From positions 98,936,850 through 99,000,849 of the forward strand of contig JBAIZL010000001.1 of the NCBI GenBank assembly GCA_036971475.1: a stretch of DNA of 64,000 nt, read 5' to 3'. Below the pieces are notes generated by a model. That model saw only the letters and a program-made list of their open reading frames with translations. It was not told where the DNA came from and searched no databases. The DNA is from Prosapia bicincta. Its lineage: Eukaryota > Arthropoda > Insecta > Hemiptera > Cercopidae. The position numbers and the translations under genes were made by a program. How positions within the stretch are numbered: the stretch's first letter is position 1; each line of letters begins with the position of its first letter. Below are positions 52,095-62,990 of this stretch, piece by piece.

Positions 52095-53270
52095 ATCACA
52101 GTCAGAAGAGTGTGTTTATGTCATACAACTCTGCTAGCTGTTTATTACCAGTGCTTTAAATTCATACTTAAAAAATTAAGCTTGTACTGGCAATCTCTAA
52201 TTTTTCAATATTTCAGTATTTCTAAATTTGCCTCAGAATTTTATAATTTTAAGGATTGTTTAATGTGTTGTATTAGTACAATTCTATCATAACTACCTAT
52301 CTACGACACCTCTGTACATACATGTTACCGAATATTGATTCACTAAAAATATTAATCCTACTATGGCTTTAAACTCCAATTACAAGTACGCAATTTTCTT
52401 AGTAACTACCTAGTTATTAGTTTAACACAATTTCCCTCATTGAATTTACCTGATTTCAAACTTTGACAAAATAATAAAAATAAAGTTTAAGGCATACCTC
52501 CAAAAGAACTCTGATCTTCAATAGTATAAATAGATTCAGCATATCTTCTAATATTATAAAAACTTTATAATTTTCGTACAACCTAAAATGACATATTTCA
52601 ACAATCAGATTATCAAGTACACTTTTTAAAAACCATAATTAAATAAATCTTATTTAAACAAAATTAATTAACAAAGGTTTAACTAAATACTGTAAACGAT
52701 AGAAAGAGAAAAATCAGAAAAAACAACATTTTTAATATACACAAATCTTATTACTTTTATTTCTAAAATTTCCAAAAGCTATAATTTTGTATTGTAATTT
52801 GAAAAAAAATACAATCGTCAAAATATACAGCTTTAAAAAAGATGTTTTTGTTTTGAGATATGGAAATGTACAGCTAATTCATACAATAAATCAAAAGTAA
52901 TATAATGAATTGGTAAAAATCAAATGGTCAATGGTGCCCAACCAAATAACCTTTATTGTTTTATGTATTATATAACTGATCACTTCTATCTCTATTACAT
53001 TTGAAATCTGGTACAACAATCTCTCACCAAGTGTTTGGTGTATAAATATAACTTCTGATAAAGGTAATCCATAGTATTTCAAATGTTGTTAACCATCTAA
53101 TCCCAAAATACTAGGTTTGACTAAACAGAAACCGAATTAGTATTCACATAGGCATAGAACTAAGGAAATAAGGCTGAATATCTTAACGCTTGGTTATATG
53201 ACTCCCCCCCCCCTACTAAAGATTTGTCTGGCGTCTGCATTCATCCTACCAGTAAATAAAGTTTTAGTCT
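52095..53270. other. AT-rich DNA, no feature recognised
   Basis: Only short frames without homology. A run of eight or nine C is present near 53,203-53,212. Confidence 0.5.
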
Positions 53271-53279
53271 CTGCTTCTG

Positions 53280-54250
53280 AAAAATGTTAAGTGTCCAGGA
53301 AGAATACCTTGAGAATATTAAAATTCTTTGTAAATTTGGAATATCTGAAAGTGATACATTTGTAATATTATGAGTGTACTGTGACGCTCATGGTTATCAT
53401 GAACACAAGTGCGGTTTAAAAAATTTAAAGATAACCATGAAGACACGTGATGACACGCATACTAGCAGACCATTGTCAGCAAATAGTAATGCTAATATTA
53501 AAAAAAAAACAGGAACCTGGTTCCCCAAGATCACCATGTAACTACCAGAGCAATGTCTTAGTTAACAGGTATTAACAAGGAAAGATTCTTCATGAAAGTT
53601 TTAACATGAACAAAGTGTGTTCAAAAGTTGTTTTCAGATACAAAATAATTGCTGAAGAATGGTCTGAACATCCTAAAAAACCAAAGAAAATAATCATTCC
53701 ATTCTTAGAAAATGTTATTTCTTGCAACGAATTATAGCTTTTTACATATGATTCTAAAACAAAACCCGAATCACTTCACTGGAAATCTCCTGATTCTTCA
53801 TGGAAAAAAAATCACGAATGACAATATCGAAATAATGCAATGATGATTGTTTTTCCTATTTAAAGGGATTGTGTATTATTGGATACCACAAGGGCAATCA
53901 GTAAATCAGAATTACTACATTAGTTTCCTGACTATCCTACATAAACATGTATTGCAAAAATGGAACAATTTTTGAAAAAAACAGGTCATGGACCCTTCAC
54001 CAGGACAATTCCCCAGCCTACAATGCTTTGTTAGTAAAGATATTTTAGCCAAACAAAATATCCCCATCTTACAACATTGAACCTACTTACCTGACTGGGC
54101 CCCTTGTGACTTATTTTTATTCTTCTTTGAAAATAAAAGTCATCTTCGAAACAAATTGAGATTTCAAACAGTAAAACAAAAGTAACAGAAGTCTTGAATG
54201 GGCTAACAAACTAAGACAGAAGCTTTGAACAGAACTTCGGAAACTAGTTA
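53280..54250 (+). pseudogene. Mariner transposase 2, broken
   Basis: Plus-strand peptides in mariner order across several frames: the N-terminal helix-turn-helix region KILCKFGISESDTFVIL (about 53,318-53,370), RDDTHTSRPLSANSNANI (about 53,445), ILHESFNMNKVCSKVV (about 53,590), then FTYDSKTKPESLHWKSPDSS. The first catalytic site reads CNEL where mariners have GDES, so the Asp is Asn (53,726-53,728). The second Asp is in DNSPAYNALLVK (54,004-54,006) and the third in APCDLFLFFFE (54,108-54,110), about 34-35 codons apart. There are many stops and shifts. The peptides resemble the mellifera-type mariner subfamily more than the copy at 50.4-51.6 kb does. Terminal repeats were not found. Confidence 0.8.
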
Positions 54251-54299
54251 TCTACGGAATTGCTATTCACAGTTGAAAATTAGGATGGAGCGGTGTTGA

Positions 54300-54994
54300 T
54301 GATATTATTATCTGGTGTCAAAGATATTATTTTTTATCTTTGACACTTAATTAAACTGTATAACTAAACATTAAGAACAATCAAAAATTTTTAAAAGCTA
54401 TGTAAAAACATATTTGTTTGAAAATTTCAATTACTTGGTAAGACGTACAAATAATTTGGTTGATATTTAACACAATAATATTAAACTCTAAAAATGTTTT
54501 GTGGAATTTGTTTCTCACACAGATTGGAAAAATTTTCATTTTACTTAATTAAATTAGCAGCGATCTGACAACGATTGGTTAGTGCGACCAAAACTATCAG
54601 GTCTCAGTAAGTTTTTAATAATTTACCTAAATTATAAGTTCATCAAGTTGATACTCTATTAAGCTATATGTAATAAATTTGTACTTTATGATCACCTTAT
54701 TTTTAAACAAGGGTAGGCAATAAAATAAGTAATGAAAAAATACTTACTCAAGTAAATTCAGAACACTGAGTAGTGCAGTTTCTATATCTGGTACCTTTTC
54801 TTCATGTTTTAAAGCTTCACTATCTACATACAATATATCCAACACCTTCATAGAGAAAACATTTATGAAATTAGACAGTTTGAATAGCACTATTTGACAA
54901 GATTTAAATATGCAAAAGTGATGTTTTAAATAAAATTAATATGAAAAATATGATATACTACTAAAACAACAAAATTATATCACTTACATTTTAA
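54300..54994. other. AT-rich DNA, no feature recognised
   Basis: Probably includes the 3' end of mariner 2, but no matching terminal repeat could be paired by eye. Confidence 0.4.
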
Positions 54995-54996
54995 TA

Positions 54997-55649
54997 CAGT
55001 AGAGCGTCAAAAGTCCGGATGAATTAGGACCGGGATCAATCCGAACTACTGAATTATTTGGATTATCAAACTATCTTTACACTACTGAGTATTATTAATA
55101 TTTCATTAACTATAATCTATTTTAGCGCCTATAGTATCTTGCAAGTTTTAAATAAACCAGGAATTATAACAAAATAGAAATCAGAGGAGATAAAAAAACA
55201 AAAGAATTTAGTGAAAATGATGTGAAGGGAAAGTTAATGGAAACAGACGAGTAGCGACGTTACAATTAATTGAAAAATTGTCATTACAGATGAATAGTAA
55301 TATTAAAAGCATATTATATGACATATTAGATAAAAATTAAGTTAATTAATAAATTTTAATTATTTTCCTGATTGGTTGCAATACGCGATATTGGTTAGTG
55401 TGCAGAATATACAGATATAAAAAACTTAGATCTTGATTAAATGTACTGTACGTTGCATTTTAATTTAGTTATGATGCATTTTCAGAATTGATTTATATTC
55501 TTTGGATTTATAATTAAAGATAACACTTAGTTTAGATATGTATTATAGTGGCACCAAGCGCCGCACTCTTCATGCCGTGCACACTGAAATCACGATACAG
55601 ATTTGCAACTCTTCGGATTTTTTATCTCTAGATTACTGACCCTCTACTG
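54997..55649. mobile_element. pogo/Tigger-type MITE (653 bp)
   Basis: Flanked by TA on both sides (54,995-54,996 and 55,650-55,651). The left end reads CAGTAGAGCGTCAAAAGTCC, and the reverse complement of the right end begins CAGTAGAGGGTCAG. CAGTAGA plus a following TCCGGA/TCCGAA region is typical of pogo/Tigger termini, and the same start occurs in the transposon at 62,991. No transposase frame is inside, so it is a non-autonomous copy mobilised in trans. Confidence 0.82.
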
Positions 55650-55924
55650 TAACTAAAAAATTAGTATTACTTATGAATTTTGTACCATTTACATTGCTGA
55701 GCAAATGCTATTCCATTAGGTGATACAGATATCAGGACTTTTCCCTTCAACAAAAGTTTGACAGATACAATCCCTGCATTTTTGATATCTGAGAATTTAC
55801 ATCTATAAATGGAGCTTAACAAATGGACTTCAGTCTATAACACTGATGAAAAAATTAAACCAAAGATGATCCGCATCTAATATTGAAAGTTTGTGTCTTT
55901 ACTTTAATCCAAATTTTAATCTCA

Positions 55925-56165
55925 CAGAATCTCCGTTGTGTGCACTGTGGTGTGGAGAGCGAAACAATTGAACACATCCTGCTGAACTGCCCTTACCCAT
56001 TACCTACAAGAGACATCCTCAGACCAATTGTGACAAAATGGTAAGATATTCTAGTTAAGAAGAACCTGTGGGCCATAGCATCATTCATATATATATATAT
56101 ATATATATATATTGTGGACATCGGGCCGTCGGCTACAGTTGGGCTGGATGCCAGCACGAAGAAGT
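55925..56165 (+). pseudogene. C-terminal zinc knuckle of a LINE ORF2
   Basis: The frame reads NLRCVHCGVESETIEHILLN followed by CPYPLPTRDILRP. It contains C-x2-C-x8-H-x4-C (55,937-55,989), the cysteine-histidine motif found near the C-terminus of ORF2 in I-, R1- and Jockey-like non-LTR retrotransposons. It continues as VTKW, a stop, DILVKKNLWAIASFI, and runs through an (AT)n repeat (about 56,089-56,113). The rest of the element is missing upstream, and no poly(A) tail is seen. It is a short fossil, distinct from the LINE at 34.9 kb. Confidence 0.65.
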
Positions 56166-56169
56166 AAGT

Positions 56170-57640
56170 CCTTTAATCCAAACTAATTTGCTGTATTCTT
56201 TTTATATTTTAGAAAACTGTCTAACTAAAATTGTGTGATAGCTTTTCCAATTCTCACATTCCACCCTTAAGGGAAATGGACATATTTGTTTTAGGCTGTG
56301 AGAACCTCAATATGCTTATCACTGTCAACACTTCTACTTTAAATTTATAAAAGTAAAATAACTTTGGGAAAAAGCTCTCCAGGTGAAAAAAGGCATGACC
56401 TTCAAGACTTGACTTATTCCCAGCTCTAAATTATCTCTCTCTCCAAACAGTCATCTCTCCTCTTCTTTCCAAACTCCAAAATTTACTTTTTGTTTCTGTT
56501 CTCACTGATCATTCATTAGTTTAATGAATTTAACACTAAAGTTAAATGTATGAGATATATCTTGAAAAAAATATTGCTGCTATAAAAGATTTTATTTATC
56601 CTTTTACAATTTTTATTTTGTCATCTTCAATTTCTACATCTCAATTCTTAAACTGATATATGCAAATTTTTCAGATGTAAATCAATTCTTGAGATTGATT
56701 TTTAAAAGGCCTTTCATGATCCCTGTCACTTGAGCTTACACTGCAACTACAGATTCAAATCTTTTACAACTAACAGCTTTAGAAAATAAGGTGAAATGTT
56801 CTAAAAATGAAATCAACATCTTAACCAAAGATCCTGGGCCACTGTTGAATTTCCTACAAATCATTGTTTCAACAGTTATTTTCACCACTACTCACATCAA
56901 GTATTTTCAAAGTGTTTTACTATGCAAACTTAAATTAAGTGCAACTTTACTGCGATGTTGAGAAACATTTATCACTGCTTTGAATTTAGATTTCTTCAAC
57001 CATGTCTTTGTTTGTAGATGTGAGCTGTAAAAGGTTCCCACAGTGCAGTGAATCCGAAAATAGAACAGTACTGATATACCACGAGACAACGAAAATTAAA
57101 CACACCTCGCAATATACTACAACACCCAGTTCAGTTGATCCTGGACAATGAAGATACCATTAATCTTGGAAAGTTAACTGGCATAAATACCATGTAAGAT
57201 TCTTATTTAAGTATATTTAGTAAAAGTGATAATATATGTATTAAAATGTACCTTCTCTAATCGTCTTCAGGATATTTAACATTTAGGAAATCAATTAATA
57301 ACACAGCTACTAGCTTTTACAATAACTGATTTATTTTAATCCTGACTTCAAGCGTTAGCATTTATAGGTAGTTACATAAGATTAGTTTTAACTAACTCTA
57401 CTTTTGCCGGTAGACATCAAGACTCTTAGAATTATTATTAAATTACAATAATATTTAAACTGTCCTTAATTATCTCAAGGCATGTATAGGTTACTACACC
57501 TGGTTTGATAAATTTTATATTTTAATGAATTATTACTTTTTAAAGAATTAATAAAGTTTAAAAGATTCTTAATATTAGTTACTTTAAGAGTCGGCTTTAA
57601 ATTTAAGATAAATCATTACTTATTACTTGCGTGGATCCTT
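56170..57640. other. AT-rich DNA, no feature recognised
   Basis: No transposon or gene motif seen on either strand. The longest frame (60 codons, minus, 56,907-57,089) has no recognisable content. Confidence 0.5.
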
Positions 57641-57835
57641 GTTTCACTTCACTTGACACAAATTCACTTATTTAATTTCCTGTACTATTTTTCTATCTCC
57701 CTCACTTAATATAACTCATTACTTAATAATCTCCCTTACTTTAATCTCACCTATTACCCTTTAATCTCCCTCTTTTACTTCACTTTCTACTTAATAATCT
57801 CCTTTATTAATCTCCCTTGATACTTTACATTGCGG
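57640..57835. repeat. Pyrimidine-rich imperfect minirepeat
   Basis: TAATCTCCCTT-type units recur at irregular 25-40-bp spacing (for example CTTAATAATCTCC at about 57,722 and 57,789). Purine-rich on the minus strand. Low complexity. Confidence 0.45.
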
Positions 57836-58088
57836 CGTTACTTTGTTTGAATTTAAAACTGCACTTATTTCTCCCTCGAATCCTAGAACTTGACCCTTTT
57901 GAGTCCTGAAAATTGACCGACTTTTGTGTTTCGTTCTGGATCGTTTCCGTACGGGTTTCTTCCCCTTTTAAAATTTGATTGCCTTTTTTATGGCGCTCAA
58001 ATCTGTTCCAGCCTATCAGAATGACATTCCTTTTGGCTTGGGTGGGAATTTCTAGAGCTCTCCAATGGGCAAGTGTTTTACTGGACAT
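57825..58088 (-). CDS. Hypothetical 87-codon frame, unassigned
   Basis: Minus-strand frame starting MSSKTLAHWRALEIPTQAKR and ending in a Lys/Ser/Arg-rich tail. It is less AT-rich than its surroundings and hydrophilic, with no membrane segment or recognised domain. It lies just outside the left arm of the inverted PLE pair. It may be part of a decayed mobile element or chance; no support beyond an open frame and composition. Confidence 0.2.
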   Translation of the reverse strand: MSSKTLAHWRALEIPTQAKRNVILIGWNRFERHKKGNQILKGEETRTETIQNETQKSVNFQDSKGSSSRIRGRNKCSFKFKQSNAAM

Positions 58089-58263
58089 GATTTTTCTGCA
58101 TTTTTAGAGATTCGTTGTCCCTTGATGTCCAAGTAAAGCTCCTCTCCAGTGATCGAATCATGTCTTGGTTTACCTACAATGAAACTTTTCCACGTTTATT
58201 AATATTTATGGCTTACCAGGTGTGTGCAGTAACCATTTTTGGCCGAAAGATATAACAATAGAC

Positions 58264-58494
58264 TTTTTTGGACTAGGAGACTAACGGACTTACCTTGGTA
58301 AGAGTCCACTCTGTAGTCTTGAAATAGAAACACATAAAAGAACTTAACCAATGATATATTTCAACCACACAGTGGTCTTTGTCAATCAAAGAGAAAACAA
58401 AAAAAGAAATATGAGAGAAGGAAATAAAATAAATATAAGTTGTAATCACAGATTGTGTAGAGTAGAAATCAGATGTCACAGATGCACAGATTAA

Positions 58495-58554
<60 letters not shown>

Positions 58555-59786
58555 TTTCCATGAGCATATGAGTGATTATAGTTTATATAAGTCTGTCAGG
58601 GGAAAAGACGTCTGATGAGGCAATTAGGAAAAAAAGTGAATGGATTTATCTGATGTTGAGGTTAGGGGATTCTCTTCTGAGGGATTGCACTCAGGGGGGA
58701 GTGATTTAATTATTTTTTTGGTATAGCAGTCATTAAAAGTTGTAATGTTGTGACTCCCAGCATGTTGAGCTGTTGGCCTATCCATATTCATAATTTTAAC
58801 ATCATGTCTGTGGCCATTCATTCTGATATTCAGACCATCCGTGGTCAGGCCTATGTACTGTGCTGAACAAAATTTACATTGTAGCTGGTATATGACATTT
58901 TTCGATGTACAATTATGATGACCCTGTATTTTGAAGACCATTTTTGTTGTTTGGCTGTTGAAACTATTTGCTGAGGGGTGTATTGGACACGTCTTGCATC
59001 AAGGTCTATTGCATGGGAAGGAGCCATGAGGAAGTTTGTGTGGTTTCTCTGCATCAGGGTCTGGTAGTTTAGGATCTACTAGGATGTTTTTCAAGTTGGG
59101 AGGTTGCTTGTACCAAATTCGCTGTGAATCGGTGAAAAGATTTTTGGTGTGGACGGAAGCTTGAAGAATTTTGAAACCATCTCTCAATATCTTGTTGAGT
59201 TTATGTAGACCAGGATGGTAGTCTGTTATTAAAGACAGTTTATTTTGTTCTGTTTGTGGTTTGGGGTGAACCGAGGATTGCGCTGAATGAATTTGGCTTT
59301 CACTGAGTCTTTTTGGGTATCCTCTTCTCTGGAAGGCTGTTGATATCTTTCTATTAAAATCTTCCAATTCCCTATCATTCGAACAGATTCTCTTACCCCT
59401 GATTGTTTGACTGTATGGAATGGATCATTTTATGTTTATTGGGTGGTTGCTGTCGAAATGGAGATATTGTAGGTGGTTTGTCGGTTTGATGTGAATTCCT
59501 GTGTTGAAATTCCATTCTGGAGTGTTACCTCTACATCCAAAAAGGTGATGGCTGATGTAGATTTCTCCCAGATAAATTGAAGTGTGGAGAATTGTATCAG
59601 GCTGTCTAAAAATGCCTCAAGTGTTGAAGCACCCTGTGTCCAAATTAGGAAGATGTCATCTATATATCTATACCAACACAATGGCTGGTGTGTTTGTGTC
59701 TTTAGAAAACTTTCTTCCAACAATCCCATGTACAGATTTGTGGATCTTCGGTAATATATAGAATTGAGGAGTAGAGGGGTTTTCAT
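58264..59786 (-). mobile_element. PLE family 2, left arm of an inverted pair
   Basis: Minus-strand PLE fragment, 5'-truncated inside the RT. Its part from 58,264 to about 59,633 is the inverted copy of 59,814-61,163, while its 5' end reaches about 150 bp further and includes the catalytic YIDD. The outer end reads CTTTTTTGGACTAGGAGAC and matches the mirror-image end of the right arm. An (AT)n run (58,497-58,549) has expanded in this arm only. A 45-bp-class deletion near 58,670 removes sequence kept in the right arm. Confidence 0.88.
58624..59786 (-). pseudogene. PLE 2 RT-GIY-YIG protein, left copy, broken
   Basis: Three successive frames. 59,786-59,436: NLYMGLLEESFL, then the catalytic RYIDDIFLIW (about 59,651-59,680) and SAITFLDVEV. 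59,367-58,999: DFNRKISTAFQRRGYPKRL, DYHPGLHKLNKILRDGFKI and PDPDAEKPHKLPHGSFPCNR. 58,941-58,624: HHNCTSKNVIYQLQCKFC followed by SAQYIGLTTDGLNIRMNGH, the GIY-YIG nuclease N-terminus with the Tyr pair and Arg. A 1-base loss after LQNG shifts the frame near 59,510, and an in-frame TGA lies just before SIPYSQ (also in the right copy). The thumb, Cys-rich linker and nuclease order is that of PLEs. Confidence 0.87.
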
Positions 59787-59813
59787 TATATAATAATTTG
59801 TGCATTTATAATA
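59787..59813. other. Spacer between inverted PLE arms
   Basis: 27 bp of AT-rich sequence separate the 5' ends of the two divergently oriented PLE copies. Confidence 0.7.
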
Positions 59814-60850
59814 AGTGCTTCAACACTTGAGGCATTTTTAGACAACCTGACACAATTCTCCACACTCCAATTTACCTGGGAGAAATCTATATCAGCCATC
59901 ACCTTTTTGGATGTAGAGGTAACATTCCAGAATGGAAATATCAACACAGGAATTCACATCAAACCGACAAACCACCTACAATATCTCCATTTCGACAGCA
60001 ACCACCCAATAAACATAAAATGATCCATTCCATACAGTCAAGCAATCAGGGGAAAGAGAATCTGTTCGAATGATAGGGAATTAGAAGATTTTAATAGAAA
60101 GATATCAACAGCCTTCCAGAGAAGAGGATACCCAAAAAGACTCATTGAAAACCAAATTGATTCAGCACAATCATCGGTTCACCCCAAACCACAAACAGAA
60201 CAAAATAAACTGTCTTTAATAACAGACTACCATCCTGGTCTACATAAACTCAACAAGATATTGAGAGATGGCTTCAAAATTTTTCAAGCTTCCGTCCACA
60301 CCAAAAATCTTTTCACCGATCCACCGCAAATTTGGTACAAGCAACCTCCCAACTTGAAAAACATCCTAGTACATCCTAAACTACCAGACCCTGATGCAGA
60401 GAAACCACACAAACTTCCTCATGGCTCCTTCCCATGCAATAGATCTAGATGCAAGACGTGCCCAATACACCCCTCAGCAAATAGTTTCAACAGCCAAACA
60501 ACAAAAATGGTCTTCAAAATACAGGGTCATCATAATTGTACATCGAAAAATGTCATATACCAGCTAAAATGTAAATTTTGCTCAGCACAGTACATAGGCC
60601 ATGTATGGTCTGAATATCAGAATGAATGACCATAGACAAGATGTTAAAATTATGAATATGGATAGACCAACAGCAACATGCTGCGTGTCACAACATTACA
60701 ACTCTTGATGACTGCTATACCAAAAAAATAATTAAATCACTCCCCCCTGAGTGCAATCCCTCAGAACTGAGAAGATGGGAACTACCATATCAGTGGTATA
60801 CCAAGTCCAGAGAATACCCTAACTCAACATCAGATAAATACATTCATTTT
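59814..60850 (+). pseudogene. PLE 2 RT-GIY-YIG protein, right copy, broken
   Basis: Reads ASTLEAFLDNLTQFSTLQ, SAITFLDVEV, then IHIKPTNHLQYLHFDSNHP, NIK, a TGA stop and SIPYSQAIRGKRICSNDRE. It continues open through DYHPGLHKLNKILRDGFKI, the Cys cluster FPCNRSRCKTCPIHPS (about 60,434-60,475) and the GIY-YIG start NVIYQLKCKFCSAQYIG (about 60,549-60,599). A small deletion directly after YIG shifts the frame and removes part of the nuclease. The catalytic YIDD is missing because the copy starts downstream of it. Non-functional. Confidence 0.87.
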
Positions 60851-61163
60851 TTTTTTTTTTTTACCTAATAGCCTCATTAGATGTCTCTAATCTCTTTTCC
60901 CCTGACAGACTTATATAAACTTATTATGATCTTTAATCAGTGCATCTGTGACATCTGATTTCTACTCTACACAATCTGTGATTACAACTTATATTTATTT
61001 TATTTCATTCTCTCATATTTCTTTTTGTCTTTTCTCTTTGATTGACAAAGACCACTGTGTGGTTGAAATATATCATTGGTTAAGTGCTTTTATGTGTTTT
61101 TATTTCAAGACTACAGAGTGGACTCTTACCAAGGTAAGTCTGTCAGTCTCCTAGTCCAAAAAA
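59814..61163 (+). mobile_element. PLE family 2, right arm of an inverted pair
   Basis: Plus-strand copy of the same PLE, starting at TGCTTCAACACTTGAGGC just downstream of the YIDD position and ending CTAGTCCAAAAAA at 61,163. It matches the left arm along its whole length with scattered substitutions and a few indels. Its (AT)n site is unexpanded. A run of T (60,849-60,862) follows the coding end. Confidence 0.88.
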
Positions 61164-61190
61164 TCTAAATAATCTTTACCAACCAAAACT

Positions 61191-61196
<6 letters not shown>

Positions 61197-61259
<63 letters not shown>
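61197..61259. repeat. (TA)n microsatellite
   Basis: About 30 TA units directly left of the palindrome at 61,261. A similar run in the left PLE arm (58,497-58,549) is independent. Confidence 0.95.
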
Positions 61260-61260
<1 letters not shown>

Positions 61261-61262
<2 letters not shown>

Positions 61263-61404
61263 GTTAATATATTACTATTGTAAGTAATTTTATCCACCAT
61301 TAAGTACAATGATTTTACCTTGAGTGATCACTTAGGTATCCTCAAGGTAAAATAATTGCACTTAATGGTGGATAAAATTACTTACAATAGTAATATATTA
61401 ACTT
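61261..61404. repeat. Palindrome with 64-bp arms
   Basis: Left arm 61,261-61,324 and right arm 61,341-61,404 are near-perfect reverse complements (AAGTTAATATATTACTATTG against CAATAGTAATATATTAACTT at the outer ends), with a 16-bp loop. RNA or single-stranded DNA would form a long hairpin. It could be a small fold-back element or a replication-generated snapback. No coding content. Confidence 0.9.
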
Positions 61405-61462
61405 TATAAAGTCAGTGCAACGGAAAAACAATGGATAACGTAAAATATTAAGAATATATATG

Positions 61463-61501
61463 AAGTTAATATATTACTATTGTAAGTAATTTTATCCACC
61501 A
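61463..61501. repeat. Extra direct copy of the palindrome arm
   Basis: The first 39 bp of the left arm recur in direct orientation, again preceded by ATATATG. It stops at TTTATCCACC, where the arm would continue ATTAAGTAC. Confidence 0.9.
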
Positions 61502-61739
61502 AAATATATATTGGTTACCAAATCTATTACAATATTGTCAAATTTATTAACTTACTGCCTTAACACTATATATATATTTATTATAGTATCAAATTTTGAT
61601 TTTATTTGTATCTGTTTATTTATTAACGTATTATTAATATTATGTTTATATATTTCTTAAGCTTCATATATATTCAATCGTAAACCCTTATTAATTGTTT
61701 TACAAGTATCATATTATCTATATTAGGAAATATGAGGTT

Positions 61740-62988
61740 TATTATTGATACATTTATTAGTAAAATTTGATATGTAAATTTCTGGTTTTTTATATGCATT
61801 GAAATGCTCTTTATCTATCTTTGAGTTTTTTCTTCATTTGCCCTATACAAACTTTACTACAGCAATCACATTATAATTTATACACTGTTTTTTTCAAGCA
61901 TATTGTTCATTTTATTATTATTATTCATTATACTTATCAGTTTACTATTAATTTTACATGCAAATTTGATGTTGGTACCCTAAAACAATTTTTTGATACT
62001 TATTACACTTGGAAATTACTTGCGACCAGACATTCTGTTAATAAAAAGTTGTTAAATTGTCAACTTACACTTGGAGGAAACGTTCCTGTCTTCTTCTTCA
62101 GCCTCATTGTCTAGTCACAAATAATTTCCAAGTGAAATAAGGATTAACAACCAGCTTGTCATGAACAACAACCAGATTTTAAAATTTAATTTTATGATAT
62201 TTTTTTATTTCATTAACAGTAAATGTAAATGACGTTCATATTGTTTTATTATCATTATTTTTGTAAATTAAATTATAATTTTATTAAAATATTATAATTA
62301 ATATTATATACAATAATATAACCATTATCTATTGCTATTTGATATATAATGTGTTTTTCTATACATAATTTGATTTTATATTATTCATGGGTATTTCATG
62401 CAATCTGTATAGTAAATTACATAAAGCAGCTATTTTTTTTATTATTCAGATGAGTAGAATATTATTTGGTTTGTTATGTGTTGGTTTACGGTAAATACTA
62501 TATTAAAATTTTGCATTATCTCTTATTATTGTTATATCTACCGAATTGATTATATATTATTTTCATTTCATAAGTAAAATTATTATTTTTATTTATTTTA
62601 TTTATTTTATCCAAAGTAGTTACTAAGTTTATACCATTATTGTTAGAAATATACAAACCATCATCCACATATTTAAACCAATAACCATTTTCCTCATCTT
62701 CCTCACCATATTTTATCATCTAAATATTATAAACATATTTCAGATATTATACTTGACTAAGGTGAACCCATAGGTAGACCATCTTCCTGTTTGTAAATTT
62801 TGTCATTATATGAAAAATAATTTTGATTTAATATTATTTGTGTTATATTTATGATTTCTAATATTAATTCTCTATTTTTCTCATTTCCTCTAATTTAGAT
62901 TTTATAATTTTGAGAGTTTCTTGTGTAAGAATATTGGTATAAATATTGTTTTAAATTTCTAATGATATTAATTGTGTATTATTATTAA
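61740..62988 (-). pseudogene. Decayed PLE family 3 (RT and GIY-YIG)
   Basis: Minus-strand peptides in PLE order. IYTNILTQETLKIIKSKLEE (about 62,880-62,950) is the palm entry. Then LILEIINITQIILNQNYFSY and KIYKQEDGLPMGSP (about 62,760-62,870), and WFKYVDDGLYISNNN with the catalytic YVDD (about 62,640-62,680). After a poorly conserved AT-rich stretch, NSVYKL, a stop, CDCCSKVCIGQMKKKLKDR, a stop and AFQ... (about 61,800-61,895) give the GIY-YIG start. The peptides resemble PLE 1 more than PLE 2. The element is cut at its 5' side by the pogo transposon at 62,991. Several stops; dead. Confidence 0.75.
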
Positions 62989-62990
62989 TA

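Noticed and set aside
58598..58640. Hammerhead ribozyme at the CTGATGAG in the left PLE 2 arm
   Set aside because: The core word is there, followed by GGAAA, but no stem II can form between them. It lies on the antisense strand of the element, and the right arm has CTAATGAG.
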